Below are positions 16,389 through 25,053 of a DNA stretch of 64,000 nt, in pieces. The stretch is from UBA10003 sp964365025. Its GTDB lineage: Bacteria > Patescibacteriota > Patescibacteriia > Magasanikbacterales > UBA10003. How positions within the stretch are numbered: position 1 is the stretch's first letter; each line of letters starts with the position of its first letter. The notes below the pieces were generated by a model. The model was given only the letters and a program-made list of their open reading frames with translations, had not been told where the DNA came from and did no database searches. Location: NCBI GenBank assembly GCA_964365025.1, contig CAYIOJ010000002.1, positions 21,419 through 85,418 of the forward strand, read 5' to 3'. The position numbers and the translations under genes are program-made.

Positions 16389-17771
16389 ATGCCGACGTCG
16401 GAATCAACAAAAATGGACAAATTAATTTCTCTCTGCAAGCGCCGCGGTTTTGTTTTTCCGTCTTCGGAAATTTACGGCGGATTTTCCGCCGCCTATGATT
16501 GGGGCCCTTTGGGGGTGGAGTTGGCTAATAATATAAAAAAGGCCTGGTGGCAAATGTTCGTACGCGAGCGGGAAGATATGGTGGGTGTGGATGCGGCGAT
16601 TATTATGAATCCGCGCGTCTGGGAGGCCTCTGGCCATGTACAGAATTTTTCCGATCCTTTGGTGGAGTGCAAAAAATGCCACCAAAGATTTCGTGAAGAT
16701 CATTTACTGGAAGCGCGAAGCCGCGAGCCGGGTTATGATAAAGAAAAACCAATTGACAAAGGCGATTTAAAGTGCCCGGAATGTGGCGGAACTTTGACCG
16801 AAGCCAAACAATTTAATTTGATGTTTAAAACTTTTGTCGGACCGACCGAGAATTCGGCTGCGGCGGCGTACTTGCGCCCGGAAACCGCCGGCGGGATTTT
16901 TGTCAATTACAAAAATATATTGCAATCATCGCGCAAAAAATTGCCTTTTGGCATCGCGCAAATCGGCAAAGCCTTCCGTAATGAAATCACCGTGGAAAAT
17001 TATATTTTTCGCGTACGTGAATTTGAACAGATGGAAGTGGAATATTTTATCAATCCCAAAAATTGGGAGAAGCATTTTGCCGAGTGGCTGGAGATGATGA
17101 AAAAATGGTGCGCGTTTTTGGGATTAAAGGATAATGATTTGGTGTTTCATGAAATTCCGGACAGCGAGCGCGCGTTTTATTCCAAACGCACGATTGATAT
17201 TGAATATAAATATCCGTTTGGCGTAAAGGAATTGTACGGTTTGGCTTATCGCACTGATTATGATTTGAGCCGCCATCAGCAATCTAGCGGCGAGGATTTG
17301 AGTTATTTGGACGCGGAAACAGGCGAAAAATTTATTCCGCATGTGATTGAGCCGTCGCTCGGGTTGCAGAGAAGCGTTTTAGCAACGCTTTTGTCCGCTT
17401 ATGAAGAAATCAAAGGCGGCCGCACCACCACCACCGAATCAGCCAAAGAGGAAGAAGTTGTTCTGCGTCTACCCTATGCTCTCTCGCCGGTAAAGGTGGC
17501 GATTCTGCCATTGTCTAAAAAAGAGCCGCTCGCGACTATGGCGCGCGAAATCGCGGCTGATTTACGCCGATATTGGAGTGTGCAATACGATGACGCGGCC
17601 TCCATTGGTCGCCGTTATCGCCGGCAGGATGAAATAGGCACACCTTATTGCGTAACGGTGGATTTTGAGTCAGTGGAAGATAAAAAAGTGACAGTGCGCG
17701 ATAGAGACACAATGAAGCAGGAGCGCGTGGCCATCGCTGAATTAAAAGATTATTTAAAAGAGAAAATTTAA
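16389..17771 (+). CDS. glyS: Glycyl-tRNA synthetase (dimeric class II type)
   Basis: 460 residues. Charges tRNA-Gly. Class II motifs are visible: AYDWGPLGVELANNIKKAWW, motif 2 with FGIAQIGKAFRNEI, FEQMEVEYF, and motif 3 region FIPHVIEPSLGLQRSVLA, followed by an anticodon-binding domain (VKVAILPLSKKEPL...). Two C-x-x-C pairs near residues 96-99 and 127-130 suggest a zinc site. This is the single-chain bacterial/archaeal type, not the alpha-beta GlyQS enzyme. Confidence 0.95.
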   Translation: MPTSESTKMDKLISLCKRRGFVFPSSEIYGGFSAAYDWGPLGVELANNIKKAWWQMFVREREDMVGVDAAIIMNPRVWEASGHVQNFSDPLVECKKCHQRFREDHLLEARSREPGYDKEKPIDKGDLKCPECGGTLTEAKQFNLMFKTFVGPTENSAAAAYLRPETAGGIFVNYKNILQSSRKKLPFGIAQIGKAFRNEITVENYIFRVREFEQMEVEYFINPKNWEKHFAEWLEMMKKWCAFLGLKDNDLVFHEIPDSERAFYSKRTIDIEYKYPFGVKELYGLAYRTDYDLSRHQQSSGEDLSYLDAETGEKFIPHVIEPSLGLQRSVLATLLSAYEEIKGGRTTTTESAKEEEVVLRLPYALSPVKVAILPLSKKEPLATMAREIAADLRRYWSVQYDDAASIGRRYRRQDEIGTPYCVTVDFESVEDKKVTVRDRDTMKQERVAIAELKDYLKEKI

Positions 17772-17787
17772 TTCTTAATTTTTGTTT

Positions 17788-18360
17788 ATGTCCAAAACCA
17801 CAAAAATTGTGCTCGGAATTGCGGCGATAGCAGTCGTTATCGCCCTGACTCTCGTTAGCATGTACAACGGTTTAGTGCGCGGCAATGAGAGCGTGACCAC
17901 TGCCTGGGCGCAGGTGGAAACGCAATATCAACGCCGTTTTGATTTGATCCCCAATTTGACCGAGAGTGTTAAATCGGTCTTGAAGCAAGAGCAAAAAGTG
18001 TTTGGCGACTTGGCTGAAGCGCGCACTAAATATGCCGGTGCGGTTAGTCCGGAAGCTAAAGTTGCGGCGGCCAATGGCGTGGAAAGTGTTTTGTCCCGTT
18101 TATTGGTGATAATGGAAAATTATCCGCAATTAAAATCCAATGAGACGGTGCAAACCCTGATGGCGCAATTGGAGGGAGCGGAAAATCGCATCAGCGTGGA
18201 GCGGAGCCGCTATAACGATGCCGTGAAAGTGTTTAACATTAAAGTTAAAACTTTCCCGACCAATCTGATTGCCGGCTGGTTTGGCTTTAGCCCGCGCACC
18301 ATGTTTGAGGCGGTCAAAGGCGCGGAAACTGCGCCGAAAGTGGATCTGAAATTAGAGTAG
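17788..18360 (+). CDS. lemA: LemA family protein
   Basis: 190 residues, ATG at 17788. N-terminal transmembrane segment (about 5-25), then the LemA helical core with the signature WAQVETQYQRRFDLIPNLTESVK and the SRYNDAVKVFNIKVKTFPTNLIAGWFGF end. LemA genes are commonly next to TPM-domain genes, as here, and the pair is associated with membrane stress responses, although mechanism is not established. Confidence 0.92.
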   Translation: MSKTTKIVLGIAAIAVVIALTLVSMYNGLVRGNESVTTAWAQVETQYQRRFDLIPNLTESVKSVLKQEQKVFGDLAEARTKYAGAVSPEAKVAAANGVESVLSRLLVIMENYPQLKSNETVQTLMAQLEGAENRISVERSRYNDAVKVFNIKVKTFPTNLIAGWFGFSPRTMFEAVKGAETAPKVDLKLE

Positions 18361-18368
18361 AGTTGAGA

Positions 18369-18392
18369 CGACCCCGATACTCATCGGGGTCG
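18369..18392. terminator. Hairpin between lemA and the TPM gene, repeat-derived
   Basis: CGACCCCGAT actc ATCGGGGTCG, a perfect 10-pair hairpin, without a long T-run. The same ACCCCGAT...ATCGGGGT unit occurs in the compound repeat at 15749, so it may be a repeat that doubles as an attenuator. Confidence 0.55.
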
Positions 18393-18410
18393 GTTTGAAA
18401 TAACTGAATT

Positions 18411-19304
18411 ATGAAAATGAAGATACTGGCAATTTTATTTTTTTCTTTATTTTTCCCTTTGGGAGTTTGGGCATATTATCCGCTTCCGCATCCGGCCGGG
18501 TTTGTAAATGACTACGCCGGTATGTTGAGCGCGAATATGAAGGCGCAACTGGAGACGGAGCTGGCGGCTTTTCAGGAGCAAACCAAACACGAAATTGCCG
18601 TGGTGACTATTAAAAGTTTGGAAGACGACACGATTGAAAATTTTGCCGTGAAATTATTTGAAGCTTGGGGTGTGGGAACAATTGGGGCGGACAATGGCGT
18701 GTTATTTTTAATTTCAAAAGATGATCGACAGATGAGGATTGAAGTGGGGTATGGACTGGAGGGCGCTTTGCCCGACGCCACGGCTTGGCAGATTATTGAT
18801 AAAATTGCGACGCCGGCTTTTAAAAATAGCGATTTTGATAACGGAATTTTACAATCGGTCAGGGCAATAGAGTCGGCTGTCAAAGGTGAGGATGTGAGCG
18901 GGCGTTTGGCGGAGACGAATAAAAAAAACGGCTGGTTCGGCATGATCAATCAATTTGGCTATCTTTTTTTCTTTTTATTTTTAGCCGCAATGGAATTGTT
19001 CGCCCATTTTTTGAGCAAAAGCAAAAGATGGTGGCCGGGCGGATTGATCGGTGCTGTTTTAGGTTTAATAATCGGCTTGATTGTTTTTGCGACGGTTGGC
19101 GCGGTAGTTTTGACCATAATTTTGGGTTTGCTTGGTTTGTTAATTGATTATAAAGCGTCTAAAAGAGGCCCGGACGGTTGGGGTAAGGGCGGCCGCGGCG
19201 GAATGTTTTTCGGCGGCGGCGGCCGCGGCGGATTCGGCGGCGGGGGATTTGGCAGCTTTGGCGGCGGACACTCCGGCGGCGGCGGGGCTGGCGGGAGATG
19301 GTAA
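18411..19304 (+). CDS. TPM-domain membrane protein, YgcG family
   Basis: 297 residues. Signal sequence (about 1-20), then the TPM domain (FVNDYAGMLSANMKAQLETELAAFQEQTKHEIAVVTI ... VGYGLEGALPDATAWQII), two or three membrane helices (about 183-245) and a Gly-rich C-terminal tail of GGGGRGGFGGGGFG type. This architecture is standard for YgcG-like partners of LemA, whose gene is directly upstream. Role in envelope stress is inferred from the family. Confidence 0.9.
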   Translation: MKMKILAILFFSLFFPLGVWAYYPLPHPAGFVNDYAGMLSANMKAQLETELAAFQEQTKHEIAVVTIKSLEDDTIENFAVKLFEAWGVGTIGADNGVLFLISKDDRQMRIEVGYGLEGALPDATAWQIIDKIATPAFKNSDFDNGILQSVRAIESAVKGEDVSGRLAETNKKNGWFGMINQFGYLFFFLFLAAMELFAHFLSKSKRWWPGGLIGAVLGLIIGLIVFATVGAVVLTIILGLLGLLIDYKASKRGPDGWGKGGRGGMFFGGGGRGGFGGGGFGSFGGGHSGGGGAGGRW

Positions 19305-19307
19305 GAT

Positions 19308-20585
19308 ATGTTTAAAACAAATAAATTATTAAATGGAATTACTTTATTGACCGTTCCGGTCGCGGGCACCGAAGCCGTGACTGTTTTGGCATTGTTTCCG
19401 GTTGGTTCGCGCTACGAAACAGCGCGCCAAAGCGGCATTTCGCATTTTATTGAGCACTTGATGTTCAAAGGCACGGCCAAACGTCCTGCTACTTTGGATA
19501 TTTCGCGCGAGCTGGATAAAGTCGGCGCTGAATACAACGCCTATACCGGTCGCGATCATACCGGCTATTATGTAAAAGTCAGCGCGGATAAAATTGAACT
19601 GGCTTTGGATTTGCTTTCAGACATGCTGTGGCATTCTAAATTTGATAAAGACGAAATTGAACGGGAAAAAGGCGTGATTGTGGAGGAATTGAACATGTAT
19701 AAAGACAACCCGACCATGTATGTTGAGGAATTATTTGAAGAGTTGATGTATAAAAATAATTCTTTGGGCAGAGACATCGGCGGCACACCAAAAACTGTGC
19801 GCGCCGCGAGCCGCGAAATGATTATCAGTTATTATCATCAGTTTTATAATCCTCATAATTTAGTTTTGGTCGTGGCCGGCAAGATCGGCAAAAATATCCG
19901 GCCGATGATTGATAAATATTTTTCTATGGCCGGATCTAAAAAAATAAAACCGACTTTTCCCGCTTTTTCTTTTCCGTCTAGATCAGCAATGGAGGCGTCG
20001 GTTCATTTTAAAAAAACAGACCAAACGCACCTGGCCATGGGTTTCCCGGGATTTTCCTATGATGATCCGCGCTCGCCCGCGCTCGCGCTTTTGAACATAA
20101 TTTTGGGCGCGACCATGAGCTCGCGACTTTTTACCGAAGTGCGCGAACGCCGCGGCCTGGCTTATGTAATCCAGTCCGGACTTAATCGTTATCATGAAAC
20201 AGGTAATTTGGTGATTAAAGCCGGTTTGGACAAAAGTCGGCTGGCCGAGGCTATGAAAGTAATTTTGGCAGAATTGGAAAAAATTAAAAAACAAGGCGTT
20301 ATGTACGAGGAATTACAAACGGCCAAGGATAATTTAGCCGGACACATGATTTTACAATTGGAGGATTCTAGCGCCCAAGCCGATTGGTACGGCCGCGCCG
20401 CGCTTTTGAAAAAGAAAATCAGGACGCCGCAGGAAGAGCTTGCGATTTATCGCGCGGTCAAATTACCCGAGATTAAAAAAATTGCCAATCAGATTTTTCA
20501 AATGCCGCGTTTGCGTTTGTCGGCCATCGGGCCGTATCAAGATAATTTGGAATTGAAGAAGATGTTGAAAACTAGTATAATGTGA
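19308..20585 (+). CDS. M16 family zinc metalloprotease (processing-peptidase-like)
   Basis: 425 residues. Inverted zinc motif H-x-x-E-H in SHFIEHLMFKGT (about residues 45-56) and the distal glutamate in the EKGVIVEELNMYKDNP segment. Second homologous domain includes the R/Y pair in TEVRERRGLAYVIQSG. Similar enzymes degrade small peptides or process exported proteins. The stop overlaps the promoter and start region of tpiA. Confidence 0.93.
   Translation: MFKTNKLLNGITLLTVPVAGTEAVTVLALFPVGSRYETARQSGISHFIEHLMFKGTAKRPATLDISRELDKVGAEYNAYTGRDHTGYYVKVSADKIELALDLLSDMLWHSKFDKDEIEREKGVIVEELNMYKDNPTMYVEELFEELMYKNNSLGRDIGGTPKTVRAASREMIISYYHQFYNPHNLVLVVAGKIGKNIRPMIDKYFSMAGSKKIKPTFPAFSFPSRSAMEASVHFKKTDQTHLAMGFPGFSYDDPRSPALALLNIILGATMSSRLFTEVRERRGLAYVIQSGLNRYHETGNLVIKAGLDKSRLAEAMKVILAELEKIKKQGVMYEELQTAKDNLAGHMILQLEDSSAQADWYGRAALLKKKIRTPQEELAIYRAVKLPEIKKIANQIFQMPRLRLSAIGPYQDNLELKKMLKTSIM
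20553..20581 (+). promoter_or_regulatory. Promoter of tpiA, leaderless arrangement
   Basis: TTGAAG (20553-20558), 17-base spacer, perfect TATAAT (20576-20581), within the last codons of the M16 gene. ATG of tpiA at 20588 follows the -10 box by 6 bases. Confidence 0.75.
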
Positions 20586-20587
20586 GT

Positions 20588-21322
20588 ATGTCAAAATTAA
20601 TTGTTGCCAATTGGAAAATGTATCTTTCGCCTAAAAATTCGGTGGAAATTTTTAGCGTTGCGGCGGGGAAAAGGGGCGTGGTGATTTGTCCGTCTTTTGT
20701 GGCTTTGAATCAATTGAGCTCTTTGGCTAAAAAGAATGGGGTTAGTTTGGGCGCGCAAAATTGTTTTTGGGCGGATCGCGGGGCGTATACCGGTGAAATT
20801 TCTCCCGCGGATTTGAAAGAGATTGGCTGCGAATATGTGATTGTCGGGCACAGCGAACGGCGCGGTTATTTGGCGGAAACCGATGAAATAATCGGGAAAA
20901 AATTGCAAGCCGGTTTGGCCGCCGGTTTGATTCCCATTTTATGCGTGGGCGAAAATGAAACCGAAAAAAAGGCGGGGGACGCCAACGAACGCGTTGCCGA
21001 GCAGTTGGAAAAAGCTTTATCGGGGCTCGGCCGGTTGCCAGCCGGGCAGAAAATTATTATTGCCTATGAACCGGTCTGGGCCATTGGCACAGGCCAGGCC
21101 TGCAGTCCCGAGGCGGCAGGGGAAATGCACCGATTGATAAAAGATAAAGTGGCTGAATTGATTGGCGTAAAAAATGTTTTAGCGCTTTACGGCGGCAGTG
21201 TGGATGATAAAAATATCGCGAGCTATTTGGAAAAAGCGGAGATTGACGGCGCCTTGGTCGGCGGAGCCAGCGCTAAAAAAGATATTTTTGCGTCACTGCT
21301 TAACGCGGCCGCTAATTTTTAA
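20588..21322 (+). CDS. tpiA: Triosephosphate isomerase
   Basis: 244 residues. Interconverts dihydroxyacetone phosphate and glyceraldehyde 3-phosphate. Catalytic residues visible: N-W-K at the N-terminus (VANWKMYLS), His in VIVGHSERRGYL, and the catalytic Glu in IIAYEPVWAIGTG; the phosphate-gripping ALYGGSVDDKN and DGALVGGAS follow. ATG at 20588 preferred over the GTG at 20582. Likely translated from a leaderless mRNA. Confidence 0.97.
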   Translation: MSKLIVANWKMYLSPKNSVEIFSVAAGKRGVVICPSFVALNQLSSLAKKNGVSLGAQNCFWADRGAYTGEISPADLKEIGCEYVIVGHSERRGYLAETDEIIGKKLQAGLAAGLIPILCVGENETEKKAGDANERVAEQLEKALSGLGRLPAGQKIIIAYEPVWAIGTGQACSPEAAGEMHRLIKDKVAELIGVKNVLALYGGSVDDKNIASYLEKAEIDGALVGGASAKKDIFASLLNAAANF

Positions 21323-21324
21323 AT

Positions 21325-22287
21325 ATGTTTTATTCTTTTTTCCCCATTGTTTTAATTTTTGTGAGTTTGGCGACGATGGCGATTGTTATTGTGCGCAAAT
21401 TTCCGCAGATGACCGGTCTAGACACGGAAAAATTGCCAGAAGTAAAGCAGGCCAAGATCAAAGAAGAAATAAAATTTCAGAAATTTTTGCGGCACATTTC
21501 CGATCTGGGCGCAAAATTTCAAAATTGGTCAAAGTATTTCATTTTTTTTAAAAAAAGTTGGTTATGGCTGCAAGGCAGATTTCGCGTGGCCACGCACAAT
21601 TTGCAGGAGAAATATAAAAAATCAGTGATCGCTGAATTCAGAAATAGCGCGAAAGAACAGGCGGCGGAAAAGACAAAAAGGGTATCGGTTAAGAAAAAAA
21701 CAACCATGCCGCACGGAGCGCCGGATTCTAGCGTTGATCCTTTAAAACAGGCGGAAAAGAGCAGAGAAGCCGGTGATTTGCCAACGGCCGAGCGTTTTTT
21801 TATTGAAGTGATTAAAACCAATCCGCGCGAAGTAGAGGCTTATCGCGGGCTGGGCAAGACATATTTGGCCATGGAGAAATTGAAAGAAGCCAAAGAGACT
21901 TTTGAATTTTTAGCCAAACTGAAACCTGATGAAGACCGAGTGTATAACTATCTGGGCATGGTGGCTGAAGCGCAGGGTAAAAAGGCCGAGGCCATCAGGT
22001 ATTTTGAAGAAGCTGTGCGCTTGAACGATAAGTTGGCCGTGCGATTTTATGATTTAGGCCGGATGTACGCGTCGGTCAAGCGGCCGGCGGCGGCCTTGCG
22101 GAATTTCGCGCGCGCGGCGGAAATTGAGCCTAATAATCCCAAATACCTTGACCAATTGCTGGAAATGAGTATAATTACTGGAGATGTGGATTTGGCGCGG
22201 GAGATCTATGACCGTCTTCGCTTAACCAATCCCGACAATCAAAAACTGCCCGGATTTAAGCAGAGGATTGAAGAAATGGAGGAATAA
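21325..22287 (+). CDS. Membrane-anchored TPR protein
   Basis: 320 residues. One N-terminal transmembrane helix (about 3-22), a basic juxtamembrane stretch, a Lys-rich linker, and from about residue 130 four to five tetratricopeptide repeats (for example AEAYRGLGKTYLAMEKLKEAKETFEFLAKLKPDE, given here in part). TPR domains mediate protein contacts; the partner is unknown. It begins 2 bases after tpiA and is followed by the tRNA cluster. Confidence 0.8.
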   Translation: MFYSFFPIVLIFVSLATMAIVIVRKFPQMTGLDTEKLPEVKQAKIKEEIKFQKFLRHISDLGAKFQNWSKYFIFFKKSWLWLQGRFRVATHNLQEKYKKSVIAEFRNSAKEQAAEKTKRVSVKKKTTMPHGAPDSSVDPLKQAEKSREAGDLPTAERFFIEVIKTNPREVEAYRGLGKTYLAMEKLKEAKETFEFLAKLKPDEDRVYNYLGMVAEAQGKKAEAIRYFEEAVRLNDKLAVRFYDLGRMYASVKRPAAALRNFARAAEIEPNNPKYLDQLLEMSIITGDVDLAREIYDRLRLTNPDNQKLPGFKQRIEEMEE

Positions 22288-22303
22288 AATTTAACAATTT
22301 AAT

Positions 22304-22379
22304 GCCGTTGTAGCTCAGCTGGTAGAGCAACTCCATGGTAAGGAGTAGGTCCGCGGTTCAATTCCGCGCAACGGCTCCA
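22304..22379 (+). tRNA. tRNA-Thr (GGT)
   Basis: 76 nt, acceptor GCCGTTG with CAACGGC, anticodon loop ATGGTAA giving GGT, T-arm GCGGTTCAATTCCGC, 3' CCA encoded. Reads ACC and ACU. Confidence 0.95.
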
Positions 22380-22384
22380 CTTTT

Positions 22385-22467
22385 GGGTGGGTACCGAAGC
22401 GGTCAAACGGGGCAGACTGTAAATCTGCTGGCTTTCGCCTTCCTAGGTTCGAATCCTAGCCCACCCA
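22385..22467 (+). tRNA. tRNA-Tyr (GTA)
   Basis: Class II tRNA with a long variable arm. Acceptor GGGTGGG with CCCACCC, anticodon loop CTGTAAA giving GTA, T-arm CTAGGTTCGAATCCTAG. No CCA encoded. Confidence 0.94.
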
Positions 22468-22489
22468 GGTAAGATTATCAAGCGGTCAT

Positions 22490-22566
22490 GGGCGGCTAGC
22501 TCACTTGGTTAGAGCGCTACATTGACATTGTAGAGGTAACAGGTTCGATTCCTGTGCCGCCCACCA
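22490..22566 (+). tRNA. tRNA-Val (GAC)
   Basis: Acceptor GGGCGGC with GCCGCCC, anticodon loop TTGACAT giving GAC, T-arm CAGGTTCGATTCCTG, CCA encoded. Confidence 0.95.
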
Positions 22567-22567
22567 C

Positions 22568-22639
22568 GCCGCCTTAGCTCAGTGGTAGAGCAATGCTTTT
22601 GTAAAGCAAAGGTCCTCGGTTCAAATCCGAGAGGCGGCT
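22568..22639 (+). tRNA. tRNA-Thr (TGT)
   Basis: Acceptor GCCGCCT with AGGCGGC, anticodon loop TTTGTAA giving TGT, T-arm CTCGGTTCAAATCCGAG. No CCA encoded. Begins one base after the Val tRNA. Confidence 0.94.
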
Positions 22640-22675
22640 AATCCATTGTTTTAAATTAATTTTTATTAAAAATTT

Positions 22676-22831
22676 ATGTCCCAGGACAATCTTATCAAGT
22701 TAGAATGCACGGTTTGCAAGCGCGTGACGCATCATTCGCATAAAAATAAAAAAATTCTCAAGACCCGCTTGGAATTAAATAAATTTTGCAAACACTGCAA
22801 AAAGCACACCAAACATAAAGAGACGAAGTAA
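22676..22831 (+). CDS. rpmG: 50S ribosomal protein L33
   Basis: 51 residues starting MSQDNLIKLECTVCKRVTHH. Two cysteine pairs (C-x-x-C near residues 11-14 and 38-41) form the zinc ribbon of the C-plus L33 form. The stretch KILKTRLELNKFCKHCKKHT is characteristic. It lies among tRNA genes, a frequent bacterial setting for rpmG. Confidence 0.93.
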   Translation: MSQDNLIKLECTVCKRVTHHSHKNKKILKTRLELNKFCKHCKKHTKHKETK

Positions 22832-22839
22832 AGATTTTT

Positions 22840-22903
22840 CGTCATTGCGAGCCAGACTGTCCGAGAATTGTCATTGCGAGGAGCAAAGCGACGAAGCAAT
22901 CTA
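22840..22903. repeat. Dispersed repeat, tandem half plus full element
   Basis: CGTCATTGCGAGCCAGACTG, then TTGTCATTGCGAGGAGCAAA and GCGACGAAGCAATCTAG, both of the CATTGCGAG family, between rpmG and tRNA-Trp. The remaining 60 bases of that gap hold nothing I recognise. Confidence 0.8.
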
Positions 22904-22965
22904 GTAGCTCGGTGTTTATTTTTTAGTTTTACTCCTTGCAACGATCGTAACGGAAAAGTTTTTTA

Positions 22966-23039
22966 GGGGGCGTCGTATAGTGGTAGTACTTTCCTCTCCA
23001 AAAGGAATAGCGTGGGTTCGATTCCTACCGCCCCTGCCA
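22966..23039 (+). tRNA. tRNA-Trp (CCA)
   Basis: Acceptor GGGGGCG with CGCCCCT (one G-T pair), anticodon loop CTCCAAA giving CCA, T-arm TGGGTTCGATTCCTA, discriminator G and encoded CCA end. An open frame running through it into the ABC-F gene is not a real N-terminus. Confidence 0.92.
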
Positions 23040-23105
23040 GATAAATTTTATCATTTTCAAAAAGGTTGCCTTCATGGGCGATTTTTAGGTTTAAAAAATG
23101 AAGCT

Positions 23106-24557
23106 ATGTCCGAAAATGTAATTTTACGATTTGACAATGCCACCTTTGAATATGAAGAAAAAAAACCGCTTCTTGACGAAGCGAGTTTTAGCGTGCGCCA
23201 GGGCGCGAAAATTACTTTAATGGGACAAAATGGAGCCGGTAAAAGCACTATATTCAAATTAATCAAAGGCGAATTAAAACCAACGCAAGGCAATGTTTTT
23301 ATCACCAATAACGCGACTATTGCCACCGCCTTGCAAATGATTGACAAGCAAGATTTGGATTTAACCGTGGAAAAATATTTTGCCAAGGCCTTTGCCGCAG
23401 TACCCGGTAATATTAAAAGCCAGATCAGCAAAGTGATGACCGCGGTTAATTTAACAGTTCCGATTGATAAAAAAGTGGGGGATTTGTCCGGCGGCCAGCA
23501 AGCCAGAATTTTATTGGCCTATGCTTTGATTCAAAATCCGGATATTTTGCTTTTGGACGAGCCGACCAATAATTTGGACAAAGCCGGCATTGACCATTTG
23601 ATAGAATTTTTAGTGATGTATGATAAAACAGTGATAGTAATTTCCCACGACGCTGATTTTTTAAATTGTTTTACCGAAGGAGTAATTTACCTGGATGTTT
23701 TTACCAAAAAAATTGAGACCTATGTCGGCGACTATTTTTCCGTGGTGGAAGAAATCACCGCCAGAATTGAAAGAGAAATAAAGAAAAACGCTCAATTGGA
23801 AAAAGAAATTTTGGACAACAAAGCCAAGGTGAACTTTTTTGCCAACAAAGGCGGCAAGATGCGCAAGCTCGCGAGTAAATTAAAAGAGGAAATTGAAGAG
23901 CTGGAAGAAAACAAAGTGGAGGTGCGACGCGAAGACAAAACCATCAGGGATTTTAAAATTCCGGCGCAGGGAATTATCGGCAAGGTGGCGACAATTAAGT
24001 CGGTAAAAATAATTAAAAATCACAAGCCGCTAATCAAAGAAGTGAATATCGTTTTGCGGCAAAGAGATCGCTTATTGATTTCCGGACCGAACGGCATTGG
24101 CAAAAGCTCGTTGTTGCGTTCTTTGGTAAATGCCACTAGTGAAGACACGGTGATTTTGTCAGACACTCGCGTTGGTTATTACAGTCAGGATTTCGCCACT
24201 TTGGATTATAGTCAAACTGTTTTTGATTCTTTGAAAAGCGTATTGACCGAAGGCGCGGACATTCAAGACGTGCGTTCGGTAGCAGCCGGACTTTTGATTA
24301 CTGGCGACTTGATGGGTTTGCCGATTTCCAGTTTGTCAGATGGGCAAAAAGGATTGCTTTCTTTCGCGCGATTGGTGTTGATGAAGCCCGGACTTTTGAT
24401 TTTGGACGAGCCGACCAATCATATTAATTTTCGCCATATTCCGGTGATTGCTAGAGCCATAAATAATTATGACGGCACGATAATTCTTATCAGCCACATG
24501 CCGGATTTTGTTAAAGCGATTAAAGTTAATGAAAGATTGGATTTGGGAGCGTTGTGA
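23106..24557 (+). CDS. ABC-F family ATPase
   Basis: 483 residues from ATG at 23106. Two ABC domains without membrane segments: Walker A LMGQNGAGKSTIFKL and LISGPNGIGKSSLLRS, signature motifs LSGGQQARILLAYAL and the weaker LSDGQKGLLSFARL, and Walker B ILLLDEPTNNLD and LLILDEPTNH. The two halves are joined by a charged linker near residues 220-290 (the P-site tRNA interaction motif region). ABC-F proteins act on the ribosome in translation or antibiotic protection; which subfamily is unclear. Confidence 0.93.
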   Translation: MSENVILRFDNATFEYEEKKPLLDEASFSVRQGAKITLMGQNGAGKSTIFKLIKGELKPTQGNVFITNNATIATALQMIDKQDLDLTVEKYFAKAFAAVPGNIKSQISKVMTAVNLTVPIDKKVGDLSGGQQARILLAYALIQNPDILLLDEPTNNLDKAGIDHLIEFLVMYDKTVIVISHDADFLNCFTEGVIYLDVFTKKIETYVGDYFSVVEEITARIEREIKKNAQLEKEILDNKAKVNFFANKGGKMRKLASKLKEEIEELEENKVEVRREDKTIRDFKIPAQGIIGKVATIKSVKIIKNHKPLIKEVNIVLRQRDRLLISGPNGIGKSSLLRSLVNATSEDTVILSDTRVGYYSQDFATLDYSQTVFDSLKSVLTEGADIQDVRSVAAGLLITGDLMGLPISSLSDGQKGLLSFARLVLMKPGLLILDEPTNHINFRHIPVIARAINNYDGTIILISHMPDFVKAIKVNERLDLGAL

Positions 24558-24571
24558 AAAGCGCCATTGAC

Positions 24572-24608
24572 AAAATACCCCGCGCCATTTAAGGCACGGG
24601 ATATTTTT
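24572..24608. terminator. Bidirectional terminator between ABC-F and csp
   Basis: AAAATACCC-CGCGCC and GGC-A-CGGGATATTTTT form an imperfect hairpin with A and T runs outside, between converging genes. Confidence 0.75.
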
Positions 24609-24624
24609 ATCTTTTTGACAAAGA

Positions 24625-24825
24625 TTAAGCGCGAGTGACATTCACTGCGCGAGGTCCTTTGTCAGACTGTTCCTCATCAAAGTTGACCGCGTCGCCTTGT
24701 TTCAATTCAGAGAATTGAATTCCGACCAAACCGGTTTCATGAAAGAAGAGATCTTTTACGCCACCGTCAGGTGTAATAAAGCCAAAATGCTTTTCAGCAA
24801 TTATTGTTTTAATAGTACCTTTCAT
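24625..24825 (-). CDS. Cold-shock protein (CspA family)
   Basis: 66 residues. Single cold-shock OB-fold with RNP1 KHFGFIT and RNP2-like DLFFHETGL. Such proteins melt RNA structure. A 60-base 5' leader and perfect promoter precede it. It is divergent from a DEAD-box helicase, another typical cold-induced RNA remodeller. Confidence 0.95.
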   Translation of the reverse strand: MKGTIKTIIAEKHFGFITPDGGVKDLFFHETGLVGIQFSELKQGDAVNFDEEQSDKGPRAVNVTRA

Positions 24826-24890
24826 ATTGGTAATAAAAATAAAATTTCTATCCGTTTAAGAAAACCGACCAATTTTCTAAGGATGTGGAT

Positions 24891-24919
24891 ATTATACCAC
24901 AAACGCAGGGAATTGTCAA
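24891..24919 (-). promoter_or_regulatory. Promoter of the cold-shock gene
   Basis: Perfect TTGACA (24919-24914), 17 bases, perfect TATAAT (24896-24891) on the minus strand; start expected near 24884. Confidence 0.9.
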
Positions 24920-24935
24920 CAGCCAGCTCATTTCC

Positions 24936-24964
24936 TTGACAAAAACGCCATTTTGTGCTATACT
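24936..24964 (+). promoter_or_regulatory. Promoter of the DEAD-box helicase gene
   Basis: Perfect TTGACA (24936-24941), 17-base spacer, TATACT (24959-24964). The predicted leader starts near 24971 and opens with a hairpin, TGGCTG tattaa GCAGCCA, then runs about 80 bases to ATG at 25054. Confidence 0.88.
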
Positions 24965-25053
24965 TGTATATTCTGGCTGTATTAAGCAGCCAACGACTCG
25001 GATCTCTTGTGTCATTATGTGTGGCCCAGCAGAAACTCGGGTCACCAATTAAT

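Noticed and set aside
22980..23105. N-terminal extension of ABC-F through tRNA-Trp
   Set aside because: The region is a complete tRNA; the ABC-F domain begins at 23106.
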